Positions 19,368-27,945 of a stretch of DNA of 64,000 nt are shown here, piece after piece. The DNA comes from Pyrobaculum neutrophilum V24Sta. Its GTDB lineage: Archaea > Thermoproteota > Thermoprotei > Thermoproteales > Thermoproteaceae. Position numbers and translations under genes: made by a program. How positions within the stretch are numbered: position 1 is the first letter of the stretch; each line of letters opens with the position of its first letter. The notes under the pieces are model-generated. The model did not search any database. It saw only the letters and a program-made list of their open reading frames with translations, and was not told where the DNA came from. The stretch covers positions 682,001-746,000 of the forward strand of contig NC_010525.1 of assembly GCF_000019805.1 (NCBI RefSeq), in the 5' to 3' direction.

Positions 19368-20069
19368 GTGGGCGCCGGCAAGTTGGGTAGCCAGCTGGCG
19401 CTGCGCCTAAGGGGAGACGGGGTGAGGGTAATCGCGTCGGTAAAAACGGAGAGGTCTAGGCAGAGGCTCTCTGCCCTTGGCCTAGAGGCGTATACTGACA
19501 ACAGGCCCGTGGTGGAGGGCAGCGACCTCCTCCTCCTCGCCGTGAAGCCGGCTAATCTCCCGGAGCTTGACTTCCATGTGGATAAGCCGCTCGTCTCCTT
19601 CGTGGCTGGCGCGTCGACGGAGGCCCTGAGGAGGCTCTCCTCCCGGCCCTACAGGGCTATGACCAACGTTGGTCTTACGGCCATCGCCGTGGCTGGCCCC
19701 TACGACGAGGAGGTAAACTCCGTGCTCTCCCGGATAGCGCCCACCTTCTGGGTGGAGGAGCGCCTCATAGACCCCCTCACCGTGTTGCTGGGCTCGGGGC
19801 CGGCCATCGTGGCTGAGCTCGCGCTTGCCCTCGTGAGAGCCGGCGTAAACATCGGCATCCCCTGGGACCTCTCCAGGGAGGTGGTCCTATCTCTCATGGC
19901 CTCCCTCCCCCACCTCGACGAGAGGTTCACCCTGGAGAAGCTGGCGCAGTACGTGGCGACCCCCGGCGGCACTACGATAAAGGCGTTGCTCGAGCTTTAC
20001 CCAGCCGAGGCTCAGCTGGGCAGAGCCGTGGAGGAGGCCTACAGGAGGATCCTAGAGATGAGGAGGTAG
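19368..20069 (+). CDS. proC: pyrroline-5-carboxylate reductase-like protein, 5' end irregular
   Basis: Would reduce pyrroline-5-carboxylate to proline with NAD(P)H. It has the N-terminal GAGKLGSQLA nucleotide loop, a central LLLAVKP, and the C-terminal LLGSGPAIVAELA plus TPGGTTIKALLEL, which match the ProC signature. GTG 19368 is the first usual start in frame (233 residues), but it cuts off the first Rossmann strand (LTVGVV), which is encoded just upstream in the same frame. ATG 19340, correctly spaced from the TATA box, is one frame off; removing one C from the CCCCC run at 19346-19350 would join it to give MRPQLTVGVVGAGKLG. So either the sequence has an extra C, or the gene uses CTG 19353, or there is a +1 shift. 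The 3' end overlaps the Nudix gene by 31 bases. Confidence 0.85.
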   Translation: MGAGKLGSQLALRLRGDGVRVIASVKTERSRQRLSALGLEAYTDNRPVVEGSDLLLLAVKPANLPELDFHVDKPLVSFVAGASTEALRRLSSRPYRAMTNVGLTAIAVAGPYDEEVNSVLSRIAPTFWVEERLIDPLTVLLGSGPAIVAELALALVRAGVNIGIPWDLSREVVLSLMASLPHLDERFTLEKLAQYVATPGGTTIKALLELYPAEAQLGRAVEEAYRRILEMRR

Positions 20070-20458
20070 TCTATAACCTCCCTTGTGGTTTTCGTGAGAT
20101 CCATCTCCAGCGCCTTTTCCACTGGCACGAAGGCGGCGTCCTCTGCGTCGTCTGAAGCCTTGGGCTGCGCGCCGTCGGCTACCTCGACTAGATACACCAG
20201 GATGACGAAGTGGTACTTGACGCGTCCTCCCTCCCGCTCGATGTACTCCACGGGCTTTAGGAAGCGCTTCACCACGCCCTCTAGACCAGTCTCCTCCTTG
20301 AGCTCCCGGAGGACGGCCTCCTCGAGCTTCTCCCCCAACTCCACGTGTCCCCCCGGGAGGCTCCACTTGCCGGCGCTGGGCGGGTACTTCCTCTTTATCA
20401 GGAGGATCTCGCCGCCTCTAACCGCGGCCGCGGCCACCGCTACGACGGGGCGCTCCAC
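20039..20458 (-). CDS. Nudix hydrolase
   Basis: A 139-residue pyrophosphohydrolase that cleaves nucleoside diphosphates linked to another group. The complete Nudix box Gx5Ex7REUxEExGU is visible from GHVELGEKLEE to RELKEETGLEG. The sequence before it (KRKYPPSAGKWSLPGGHVE) is typical of MutT/ADP-ribose pyrophosphatase-like members. The substrate is not predictable. Start ATG 20458 has a TATA box (CATTTATAAAG) centred about 24 bases upstream. It converges on proC with a 31-base overlap. Confidence 0.94.
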   Translation of the reverse strand: MERPVVAVAAAAVRGGEILLIKRKYPPSAGKWSLPGGHVELGEKLEEAVLRELKEETGLEGVVKRFLKPVEYIEREGGRVKYHFVILVYLVEVADGAQPKASDDAEDAAFVPVEKALEMDLTKTTREVIDYLLISRILL

Positions 20459-20476
20459 AGCCGGCGGCGCCTGCGT

Positions 20477-20516
20477 CTTTATAAATGTGGCCTCGCTTGG
20501 CCAAATCTTTATAAGG
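20477..20516. promoter_or_regulatory. two TATA boxes in the Nudix/PhoH divergent gap
   Basis: CTTTATAAATG at 20477-20487 is about 24 bases from the Nudix start on the minus strand, and CTTTATAAGG at 20507-20516 is about 25 bases from the PhoH-like ATG on the plus strand. The two face away from each other and explain both leaderless transcripts. Confidence 0.65.
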
Positions 20517-20535
20517 GATTCTCTACACCTCAGCC

Positions 20536-21651
20536 ATGTTTGACAAGCTTAAGCCTATGACTATTGGCCAGGAGAGGGCTGTGAACGTGCTGAAGGACCC
20601 CGACAACGAGCTTATAGGCCTCTTCGGCCCCACCGGCACCGGCAAATCTCTTCTGAGCATCGCCTACGGGATCTGGGCGGTGGAGAGCGGGAAGGCGAAG
20701 AGGTTCATAATCGCTAGGCCGATCGTAGACGTGGCGACCGGCGAGGTGCTTACGCCGGAGAGGCTAGGCGAGATGTACTACCGAATAGCTGCCGCGTACC
20801 TTGAGGACATACTGGGGCCCTACGCCGAGAGGGAATACATAGAGAGGCTTCTGAAGGAGGAGCGGGTTATCGTAACCGACGTGTCCTACCTCAGGGGGAG
20901 GACCTTCGACGACAGCGTGATATTTCTAGACGATGCGCAGAACGTGCGCCCCGAGAGCGCCGCCGAGATGTTGATAAGGCTGGGGAGGGGTAGCAGACTT
21001 ATCGTGGCGGGGGACCCCATCTTCCAAAGGCCCTCCGACGTGGAGAAAGACGGAGCGACCCTCCTGAGGGAGGCTCTGTTGGGGGAGGAGAAGGCCGAGG
21101 TGGTGGATCTGGGGGTTAAAGACATCGTGAGGCCGGGCGCGAGGAGGGGGATAAAGCTCGCCCTCGAGCTTAGGATGAGGAAGAGGCAGCTGTCCGAGGT
21201 GGAGAGGTACATATACGAGACCGCGAGGATTTTTGCCCCCGACGCCGACATAATAACCGCCGTGGAGTTCAGGACGGATAAGGACTCGCTGGGGATAAGG
21301 GGGGAGAACGTCCCAGACGCAATAGTCGTGGTCAAGGAGGGCCAGCTGGGGAGGGTGGTGGGGAAAGGCGGCGAGCGCGTCAAGACCATAGAGGGGGAGG
21401 TGGGGGCGCGGCTACGTCTGCTCGAGATGTCCCTCGACTTCAAGCAGTGGGTGAGGGCCGTCCACCCGGTGGGGTGGATCTCGAAGCACATAGTAGACGC
21501 CGACTTCGCGGGGCCGGAGCTCATGGTGCAGGTGAGAAAAAGCGAGTTCGGCGCCTTCATAGGCCAGAGGGGCGCCTATATAAGGCTAATAGACAGGGTT
21601 TTCAGGAAGTTGCTCGGCATAGGCGTTAGGGCGGTGGAGGCGGAGGAGTAG
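20536..21651 (+). CDS. PhoH-like ATPase with C-terminal KH RNA-binding domains
   Basis: The 371-residue protein combines a PhoH-type P-loop ATPase with RNA-binding modules, so it probably works on RNA as a helicase-like or nuclease-assisting ATPase. Walker A is GPTGTGKS at about residue 30; Walker B is VIFLDDAQN; sensor-like RLIVAGDP follows. From about residue 265 a KH domain is clear (LGRVVGKGGERVKTIE, with GxxG as GKGG). A second KH-like loop, AFIGQRGAYIRLI, lies near the C-terminus. The PhoH plus KH arrangement recalls archaeal and bacterial RNA-decay factors. The next gene starts immediately after its stop codon. Confidence 0.88.
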   Translation: MFDKLKPMTIGQERAVNVLKDPDNELIGLFGPTGTGKSLLSIAYGIWAVESGKAKRFIIARPIVDVATGEVLTPERLGEMYYRIAAAYLEDILGPYAEREYIERLLKEERVIVTDVSYLRGRTFDDSVIFLDDAQNVRPESAAEMLIRLGRGSRLIVAGDPIFQRPSDVEKDGATLLREALLGEEKAEVVDLGVKDIVRPGARRGIKLALELRMRKRQLSEVERYIYETARIFAPDADIITAVEFRTDKDSLGIRGENVPDAIVVVKEGQLGRVVGKGGERVKTIEGEVGARLRLLEMSLDFKQWVRAVHPVGWISKHIVDADFAGPELMVQVRKSEFGAFIGQRGAYIRLIDRVFRKLLGIGVRAVEAEE

Positions 21652-22647
21652 ATGCGGGGGTACCTCCTGGGGAAGTTCGGAGAGCCCCCCGCCCTTGTGG
21701 AGCTGGAGAAGCCGAGGGCTGCCCCCGGCAGAGTTGTCGTGAAGGTGGCGGCGGCCGGCGTCTGCTACAGGGACTTCCTCACGTGGCGCGGCCTCCAGAG
21801 GGCTAGGTTGCCGGTGGTTCCAGGCCACGAATTCGCCGGCGTGGTGGAGGAGGTGGGGGAGGGCGTGGCGGAGTTTAAGCCGGGGGACGCCGTGGCCGGC
21901 ATGATGTATGAGTACTGCGGCGTCTGTGAAAACTGCAGATCCGGTAGGGAGTACCTCTGCCGAAGTAGGAGGATATACGGCGAGGACCTCCACGGCGCCT
22001 TCGCCGAGTACATATCGGTGGACAGGAAATCCCTTGTGAAAATACCGCCGGGGGTGCCCCTGGAGGCTGCCTCCTTCGCCGCCTGCGTCCTCTCCACAGT
22101 CGTGAGGGGCGTTAGAAAAATCGGCGTGGCGCCAGGCATGCGGGTGCTGGTGACCGGGGCGGGCGGCGGCGTGGGGATCCACGCGGTTCAGATAGCCAAG
22201 GCCTACGGGGCGAAGGTCATAGCCGTGACGAGCCCCAGCAAGGCGGAGGCCGTGGGCAAATACGCCGACTACGTAATCTCCGAGAAGGCCTTCTCAGAAG
22301 AGGTGAAGAAGCTAGGGGGCGCAGACGGCGCGGTGGAAGCCGTCGGGGGGCCTACCCTGGAGCAGACCGTGAGATCCCTCAACTGGGGCGCCCGCGTGGC
22401 CTTGATTGGGAACGTCGACCCCCAGCCGGCGCCCCTCCCACTGGGCCTCCTCATACTGAAGGAGGTGGAGATACTGCCAGTGATCCAGGGAGGTAGGAGG
22501 GACCTAGAGGAGGCGTTGAGGCTCCTCGCCTCCGGCGCCGTAAAGCCGGTGTACACGGTACACAGCTTCTCGGAGCTACCCAAGCTCATCGCCGAGACCC
22601 CAAACGCCACACACATAGGCAGGAGGGTGGTCAAGATCGACATCTAG
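21652..22647 (+). CDS. zinc-dependent medium-chain alcohol dehydrogenase/reductase
   Basis: A 331-residue NAD(P)H-dependent oxidoreductase. Catalytic zinc ligands are likely Cys in GVCYRD and the His-Glu of PGHEFAGVVEEVG. The structural zinc site is CGVCENCRSGREYLC. The Rossmann domain has VTGAGGGVGIHAVQIAKAYGA. In related crenarchaea, proteins of this subgroup include acryloyl-CoA reductase of the 3-hydroxypropionate route, but alcohol dehydrogenases look similar, so the substrate stays open. The ATG follows the TAG of the PhoH-like gene without a gap. The 3' end overlaps a small ORF on the other strand by 17 bases. Confidence 0.9.
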   Translation: MRGYLLGKFGEPPALVELEKPRAAPGRVVVKVAAAGVCYRDFLTWRGLQRARLPVVPGHEFAGVVEEVGEGVAEFKPGDAVAGMMYEYCGVCENCRSGREYLCRSRRIYGEDLHGAFAEYISVDRKSLVKIPPGVPLEAASFAACVLSTVVRGVRKIGVAPGMRVLVTGAGGGVGIHAVQIAKAYGAKVIAVTSPSKAEAVGKYADYVISEKAFSEEVKKLGGADGAVEAVGGPTLEQTVRSLNWGARVALIGNVDPQPAPLPLGLLILKEVEILPVIQGGRRDLEEALRLLASGAVKPVYTVHSFSELPKLIAETPNATHIGRRVVKIDI

Positions 22648-22723
22648 CGCCTCTCCGCCTCAGCCAGGTATACACGACGACGCCCACGAGCAGAGCCACG
22701 GCAACCGCCGTATCTAACCACAT
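22631..22723 (-). CDS. 30-residue single-pass membrane peptide (new small gene)
   Basis: ATG 22723 opens a 30-codon frame: a short acidic start (MWLD), a run of about 15 hydrophobic residues (TAVAVALLVGVVVYTWL) and a basic tail with four arginines before one cysteine (RRRGARC). This is a textbook N-out/C-in membrane peptide. It has a TATA box (TATTAAATAAAT, 22745-22756) whose centre is 27 bases upstream, the spacing seen for real genes here. It ends 17 bases inside the 3' end of the convergent dehydrogenase. Partner unknown. Confidence 0.55.
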   Translation of the reverse strand: MWLDTAVAVALLVGVVVYTWLRRRGARCRS

Positions 22724-22886
22724 GCCAGCCAGCGAAGCTTGAGCTATTAAATAAATCCCCGGCTTCTGGCGGGAGGCCTCAGCGCTTATCTAATCGGCGC
22801 CAGGTCGCATTAGCCTGTGCCGAGCTCGCCTGGCCGGGAGTTGGCGACGGTCGCCGGGATGTTGGGAAGCCCGCCGTTTACGGGGG

Positions 22887-23813
22887 TCATAGTGATGAAC
22901 CGCGGCGGCTCTCCAGCTCCTCCAACAGCTCCCTCACGGCCCTTCTAACGCTGTCGGCGCTGGAGAGCCTCGGCCTCCACCCGGCGAGCTTTGATATCTT
23001 CTCAACGGAGAGATACGAGCTTCTGCAGTCAGAAGACGCCCCACCGGCCTTTATAACCGGCGCCACACCCATCACCTCGGCAACCAACCCAGCTACATCC
23101 AACACCGTTAGAGAATCTACATTCCCGACGTTTAGCGCTAGGTACGGCTCCCCCACCTCCTCGAACTTTCTCCAGGCTCTCAGCGTTGCCTCCACAGCCT
23201 CTTCGACGTGTAGGTAGCTTTTCCTCTGTGTGCCGTCTCCCAGAACCTCCAGCTCCTCTGGCTTCTTCCTCAGCTTCATGAGGAAGTCGTAAAGCGCCCC
23301 GTGTCTCAGCCTCGGCCCCACCACGTTGGCATACCTCAGCGCCAGGCACCTAACGCCGTAAAGCCTGGCGTATGTGGCGCACATCACCTCGCCAGCCGCC
23401 TTAGCCGCGCCGTAGACCGAAACCGGCTCCAGCGGGTAATCCTCCGGAGTCGGCATAACCCTGGCGTCTCCATACACCGTCGAAGAAGAGGCAAACACGA
23501 CCGTCTTAACGCCAGAGACGCGAGCCCACTCCAACACATTAAACGTAGCCACCACATTCTCCTCAAAATGGACGCGGGGCTCCGCCCTAACCTCGGGGTT
23601 GGCGGCGAAGTGGAAGACGACGTCTGCGGAGACGCCGACGGCCCAGTCCGGGTCTTTGAGGTCTGCCACGTGGAGCCACGCCTGTGGATTCACGTTCTCC
23701 CTCCTTCCGGTGGAGAGGTTGTCCACTACGATGACCTCATAGCCCTCCTCCACAAGCCGATCCACCAGGTGGCTGCCGATGAAGCCGGCTCCGCCGGTTA
23801 CCAACACCTTCAC
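22887..23813 (-). CDS. galE: NAD-dependent sugar epimerase (UDP-galactose 4-epimerase-like)
   Basis: An extended short-chain dehydrogenase, 308 residues, that probably interconverts UDP-glucose and UDP-galactose for glycan synthesis. It shows TGGAGFIGSHLVD (NAD loop), VDNLSTG, the HFAANPEVR segment, FASSSTVYG with the catalytic Ser/Thr, and YGAAK with catalytic Tyr and Lys. Start is GTG 23813, with a TATA-like CATATAAAAC about 23 bases upstream. Exact nucleotide sugar is inferred from family resemblance; UDP-glucuronate epimerase is an alternative. It follows the aro operon after a terminator-like hairpin and could supply the glycosyltransferase at 1.7 kb. Confidence 0.88.
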   Translation of the reverse strand: MKVLVTGGAGFIGSHLVDRLVEEGYEVIVVDNLSTGRRENVNPQAWLHVADLKDPDWAVGVSADVVFHFAANPEVRAEPRVHFEENVVATFNVLEWARVSGVKTVVFASSSTVYGDARVMPTPEDYPLEPVSVYGAAKAAGEVMCATYARLYGVRCLALRYANVVGPRLRHGALYDFLMKLRKKPEELEVLGDGTQRKSYLHVEEAVEATLRAWRKFEEVGEPYLALNVGNVDSLTVLDVAGLVAEVMGVAPVIKAGGASSDCRSSYLSVEKISKLAGWRPRLSSADSVRRAVRELLEELESRRGSSL

Positions 23814-23850
23814 GTCTGTCTGTTGTACGTGTTTTATATGTGGCCTTCTC

Positions 23851-23880
23851 GTGAAAAACCTCGCCCTTTGGGCGGGGTCA
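23851..23880 (-). terminator. hairpin with T-run after aroA
   Basis: On the minus strand the aroA stop codon is followed by CCCCGCCC-AAA-GGGCGAGG and then TTTTTC, a stem-loop plus T-tract placed exactly between aroA and galE. The stem resembles the hairpins at the ends of the IS elements in this window, but it lacks their other end sequences. Confidence 0.5.
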
Positions 23881-25077
23881 CCCTTTGAAGTAGAGGACGG
23901 CCGAGGGCCAGGACTTGGCTACTGGCGTGAGGTCGTCTACGCATCCGCCCACTATCTTCGCCGCGGCTAGGGCCATGAGGCCTATCCTGTGGTCCCCGTG
24001 TGTCTGGAAGGCGACTTCCCGCCTGGTGGGAGGCCCCCTTATGTATATGGCGCCTTTGTCGTAGCGCGCCTCTACGCCGAGGCGCCTCAGAACGTCGAGG
24101 ACTGTGGCAACTCTGTCGCTTTCTTTGTACCGGAGGTGCTCCACCCCCCTGATGACGCTCTCCGCTTCAACCGTGGCGGCCGCCAGAGCCACCGGCATGA
24201 CGAGGTCTGGGTTTCTTCCGAGGTCCACATCTACGCCTTTTGTGAAGGCGCCGCTGGCTTTGACGACGCCGTTGTCTACGGTTACATCGGCGCCCATCTG
24301 CCTAAAAACGTCGATTGCCCACCTGTCCACCTCGGCGAGCGTCCCTAGAAGCTCGACGCGGCCTCCCGTGGCGACGCCGGCTACCACGAGAAAAGCCGCT
24401 AGGCTGAAGTCGCTGGGGACGTCGACGGCTCCGGGGCTCCTCAGCGGGCCTTCCACCTCTATAGCCTCCCCCAGCTCCACGCGGGCGCCGAACTTCCTCA
24501 AGACCTCGGCGGTGGCCTCCACAAAGCTCCAGGACTTCCTCTCGCCCACCGGCCGGACGACGCCTCTTCCCACATGGGCGGCGAGGTACATAAGCCCAGA
24601 GATGTACTGCGAGGACACGTCCGCGCGGATTTCGACGTCTAGCTCCCCCAGGCGTCTCCCCTCCACGACGATGGCGCCTGCCGTCTTCTCCACCGTGGTC
24701 AACCGCCTCAAGGCCTCCACGAGCTCGTCTATCGGCCTCCCCCTCAGTGTGCCTCCGTAGTACACGGAGGTCACCCCGGGCACCCCTGCGTATACCGCCA
24801 CCGCCGTCCGTAGCGTGAAGCCGCTCTCCATGACGTTAAAAGACCTGTAGAAGTCCGGCTCCCTCCCGGAGGCCTTGACCACGCCGCCTTCGCAGTACAG
24901 CCTAGCCAGGGGCTGGACGGCTCTAAACATGGCGGTGAAGTCGTCGCTCCACTCCACCCCCCTGATGACCGTTTCGCCCTCGGCTAGGGCAGAGGCGAGG
25001 AGGAGCCTCTGGGAGTAGGGCTTGGAGGGCGGGGCGGCGAACCTCCCCTCCAGCCTACCCGCCCTGACGCAGAACAT
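23878..25077 (-). CDS. aroA: 5-enolpyruvylshikimate-3-phosphate synthase
   Basis: Transfers enolpyruvate from PEP to shikimate-3-phosphate, sixth step of the shikimate pathway. The 399-residue two-domain protein has the expected [20 protein letters not shown] near the N-terminus and the C-terminal RYKESDR plus [12 protein letters not shown]. The GNSGT/GTAxRP-type loop is present in a diverged form around [15 protein letters not shown]. It overlaps aroB by 23 bases and is the last gene of the tktN-tktC-aroB-aroA operon. Confidence 0.96.
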   Translation of the reverse strand: MFCVRAGRLEGRFAAPPSKPYSQRLLLASALAEGETVIRGVEWSDDFTAMFRAVQPLARLYCEGGVVKASGREPDFYRSFNVMESGFTLRTAVAVYAGVPGVTSVYYGGTLRGRPIDELVEALRRLTTVEKTAGAIVVEGRRLGELDVEIRADVSSQYISGLMYLAAHVGRGVVRPVGERKSWSFVEATAEVLRKFGARVELGEAIEVEGPLRSPGAVDVPSDFSLAAFLVVAGVATGGRVELLGTLAEVDRWAIDVFRQMGADVTVDNGVVKASGAFTKGVDVDLGRNPDLVMPVALAAATVEAESVIRGVEHLRYKESDRVATVLDVLRRLGVEARYDKGAIYIRGPPTRREVAFQTHGDHRIGLMALAAAKIVGGCVDDLTPVAKSWPSAVLYFKG

Positions 25078-26086
25078 ACCTGACGGCCTTCTCCACCTCC
25101 TCCACAGCTATCTTCTCCAGGATCCACCTCCCCGGCCTAACGACCAGGGGGATGTAGATGTGGCCGCCGCGTCTCTTCTTGTCGAACTTCACGAGGGCCG
25201 CCGCCTCCGCCAGCTGTTGCTCAGTCGCCTTCACGCTTGTGGGCAAGCCGAGGGAGCTGAGGACCTCAGCCGCCTCGGCCACGTGGCTCTCCCGGAGGTA
25301 GCCCAGCTCGCTGGAGAGGCGGAGCTCCGCAACCATCCCCACGGCCACCGCCTCCCCATGTAGAAGCCCTAGCACCCTCTCCACGGCGTGACCCACCGTG
25401 TGGCCCACGTTGAGAACCTGCCTAACGCCCCTCTCCTCGAACTCGTCCACCTCCACAACACCCGCCTTGAGCTGGAGGGAGCGGTACACCGCGTACTCCA
25501 GAGCCCCCCCGTCTCTGGCCAGGAGGGCCTTGGCGTTTTCCCTCACCCAGCTGTAGAAATCCCCGTCTAGCGCCAGGCCGTACTTCACCACCTCGGCGAA
25601 GGCCGAGCGGTAGACCCTCTCGGGGAGGGTCCCAAGCCAAGACAGATCGCAGAGTATAGCCGCCGGCTGGTAGAACACTCCGATTAGGTTCTTGACGGGG
25701 CCCCAGTCGACGGCGCCTTTGCCGCCCAGCGCTGCGTCTACCATGGCAAGGAGGGTGGTCGGTATGTGGACGAGGCGGATGCCCCTCATGTAGGTCCCCG
25801 CGGCGAAGGTCGCCAGATCCAGGAGAGCCCCCCCGCCGACCGCCACCAACGTGGTGGATCTATCCGCCCCCACCTCCTTCAAAAAGCCGTAGACCTTGGT
25901 CAAAACCTCAAGGCTTTTGACCTCCTCGCCTCCCCTAAGCGCGAGGGTGGGGGCGCCGGGTATGGGGGGCCTAAGCCCCTCCTCCGCCAAAACCACGGGA
26001 CGCTCGACGTAGTCGCCGTACTGCAGACCGCTCCCCACCACCACCTCGGTGACCCCCCTGCTGTGTCTGTAGAAAAACCTCCTCAT
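25055..26086 (-). CDS. aroB: 3-dehydroquinate synthase
   Basis: Converts DAHP to 3-dehydroquinate with NAD and a divalent metal; second step of the pathway. The 343 residues include [51 protein letters not shown] and metal-ligand histidines in [12 protein letters not shown] and [11 protein letters not shown]. Many archaea lack AroB and use a different route from aspartate semialdehyde. Its presence with DAHP synthase shows that this organism uses the classical E4P + PEP entry. It overlaps the upstream transketolase gene by four bases. Confidence 0.97.
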   Translation of the reverse strand: MRRFFYRHSRGVTEVVVGSGLQYGDYVERPVVLAEEGLRPPIPGAPTLALRGGEEVKSLEVLTKVYGFLKEVGADRSTTLVAVGGGALLDLATFAAGTYMRGIRLVHIPTTLLAMVDAALGGKGAVDWGPVKNLIGVFYQPAAILCDLSWLGTLPERVYRSAFAEVVKYGLALDGDFYSWVRENAKALLARDGGALEYAVYRSLQLKAGVVEVDEFEERGVRQVLNVGHTVGHAVERVLGLLHGEAVAVGMVAELRLSSELGYLRESHVAEAAEVLSSLGLPTSVKATEQQLAEAAALVKFDKKRRGGHIYIPLVVRPGRWILEKIAVEEVEKAVRYVLRQGG

Positions 26087-27027
26087 CTCAGCCGCACAAG
26101 CTCCTCCGCCCTCGCCGCTATGTTTTCGGGGGTGAGGCCGTAGTACTGATACAGCTCCTGGGGGTTCTTCGCGGTTCTCCCATACGACTTAAGACCCATA
26201 ATCGCCATCTTCGCGGGCTTGGTCTGGGATAGGTGCTCGGCGACGGCTGAGCCGAAGCCTCCGTGCACCATGTGCTCCTCAACCGTCAAAACCGCGCCGG
26301 TGGCCGACGCGTATTTCTCAACGGCGGCGTAGTCCAAGGGCTTCACGGTGGGGAAGTGGACGACGGCGGCGGAGATCCCTCTGTCTTTCAGTAGCTGGGC
26401 GGCCTCCACCGCGAAGGGCAGCGTGATCCCTGTGGTGAATATGGCCACGTCGCCGCCCTCCACAGCCACGTAGGCCCTCCCCACCTCGAACCGGTCGTAC
26501 ATGCCGCATGTGGTGGGTATGTGGAAATCTCTCCCAACCCTGACGTAGACGGGGCCCTTCACGGCGGCTGACGCGGTGACAGCCCTGTAGACCTCGCAGG
26601 AGTCTGCGGGAACCAACACGGTGAAGTTGGGGAGAACTCTGAAGATGGCGATGTCCTCCAGCATTTGGTGGGAGGAGCCGTCGTAGGCGTCGGCGAATCC
26701 AGCGTGGGTGCCCACCAGCCTCACGGGGAGGTTCATCCGATCTACAGAGTTGCGGGCCTGCTCCCAAGCCCTCGCCATAAAGGCGGCGAAGGTGAGGGCG
26801 TAGGGCATGAAGCCCGCCAGGGCGAGCCCCGCCGCAATTCCGACTAGGGCCTGCTCGGCGATGCCCACGTTGAAAAACCGCTCTGGGTACCTCTCCGCGA
26901 AGAACCTAGCCCGCGTGGTCTCGCCGGTGTCCGCCACAAGGACCACCACGTCTTTTCTCAGATCCCCCAGATCTGCCAACGCCCGGCCCAGCGCCTCCCT
27001 CGGCGTCAGCCCCTCGAGGTCTAGCAT
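26083..27027 (-). CDS. transketolase, C-terminal subunit
   Basis: The 314-residue protein carries the pyrimidine-binding and C-terminal domains of transketolase. It contains [42 protein letters not shown] (with the catalytic Glu of GIAEQ) and the TITL-like C-terminal domain ([17 protein letters not shown]). In archaea transketolase is often split in two; the N-terminal half is encoded just upstream with a 7-base overlap. Being in one operon with aroB and aroA points to supply of erythrose-4-phosphate for DAHP synthase. Confidence 0.95.
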   Translation of the reverse strand: MLDLEGLTPREALGRALADLGDLRKDVVVLVADTGETTRARFFAERYPERFFNVGIAEQALVGIAAGLALAGFMPYALTFAAFMARAWEQARNSVDRMNLPVRLVGTHAGFADAYDGSSHQMLEDIAIFRVLPNFTVLVPADSCEVYRAVTASAAVKGPVYVRVGRDFHIPTTCGMYDRFEVGRAYVAVEGGDVAIFTTGITLPFAVEAAQLLKDRGISAAVVHFPTVKPLDYAAVEKYASATGAVLTVEEHMVHGGFGSAVAEHLSQTKPAKMAIMGLKSYGRTAKNPQELYQYYGLTPENIAARAEELVRLR

Positions 27028-27824
27028 ATGTTCCCCGCGTATTTGAGGGCGTCGTCTCTCGAAAGCCTCTGCTTAGCTGTGTCCTCTATCGGCGGAACCC
27101 CCCTCCCCCTGACGGTCTTGGCTATTATGACGGGGGGCTTCGCGCTCCTCTCGGCCTTCTCAAGCGCCTCGATTATCTGCCCAACGTCGTGTCCGTCGAC
27201 CTCAAACACCTCGAAGCCGAGGGATCTAAACCTAGCGGCTAGATCCCCCTTGCGTAGCACCTCCTCGCTGTGTCCATCCAGCTGAACGCCGTTTAGATCC
27301 ACTATCGTCACCAGGTTGTTCAAGCCGTAGTGCGCCGCCACGGCGAAGGACTCCCAGCTCTGGCCCTCGTCAAGCTCGCCGTCTCCGGTTACGAGGTACA
27401 CCCTGCCCGGCTCACCCCTCAGCCGGAGGCCCAAGGCGAGGCCCACGGCTATGCTTATGCCCTGCCCAAGCGAGCCGGAGTTCGGCACGTCCACGAAGGG
27501 GGTGTCCACCTCTGGGTGGTTCTGGAGGCGGCTACCGAGGCTACCCGTCTCCCTGAGCTCATCTATGCTCAAATACCCCATCGCCGCCGCCAGCGCATAT
27601 ATCGCATGTACCGCGTGGCCCTTAGAAAGCACGAAGTAGTTCCTATCCCGCGTGCCGTTAGCCACGTTGAACTTCACCCGACCTGTCCCATACAGCGCAG
27701 CCGCTATCTCCACGACGGAGAGAGATGAGCCGAGGTGCATCCCCGGGTCGTAGCCGGCCATCAACACGATGTATCTCCTAGCTTTACAGATAAGGCCGTT
27801 TAGTTCGGGGCGGCTCCTCTCCAC
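27021..27824 (-). CDS. transketolase, N-terminal (TPP-binding) subunit
   Basis: Binds thiamine diphosphate and pairs with the C-terminal subunit. Seen: DPGMHLGSSLSVVEI (equivalent of GHxGxxxS), LSKGHAVHAIYA, NSGLGQG-like PNSGSLGQGISIAVG, and GDGELDEGQSWES, the TPP motif GDGxxxEG. GTG 27824 gives 267 residues, a normal length. The open frame continues upstream to 28226, but that part overlaps tyrS on the other strand and is not conserved-looking. The TATA box (ATATTTAAAC, 27871-27880) points to transcription near 27850, where ATG 27850 lies one frame away; a -1 shift at either of two GGGG runs would join it to this frame. First gene of the aro operon. Confidence 0.94.
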   Translation of the reverse strand: MERSRPELNGLICKARRYIVLMAGYDPGMHLGSSLSVVEIAAALYGTGRVKFNVANGTRDRNYFVLSKGHAVHAIYALAAAMGYLSIDELRETGSLGSRLQNHPEVDTPFVDVPNSGSLGQGISIAVGLALGLRLRGEPGRVYLVTGDGELDEGQSWESFAVAAHYGLNNLVTIVDLNGVQLDGHSEEVLRKGDLAARFRSLGFEVFEVDGHDVGQIIEALEKAERSAKPPVIIAKTVRGRGVPPIEDTAKQRLSRDDALKYAGNIC

Positions 27825-27945
27825 CCCGACAGCAAATACCCCTGTGACATAACATGAAGCGAAAGCCGCGATATTTAAACCTTTACAGCCGCCGGGGAGG
27901 CGTCGATATGCGTGGAACGTTATATATAGCTGGTTTATTGACCCT

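Noticed and set aside
22892-22898. GTGATGA resembling a box C of a C/D guide RNA
   Set aside because: No box D (CTGA) at a suitable distance and it lies in the galE 3' coding end.
23858-23880. Another IS605-type end beside aroA
   Set aside because: The hairpin is similar, but TTAC and the AACNGAAAG end are absent; a terminator explains it.
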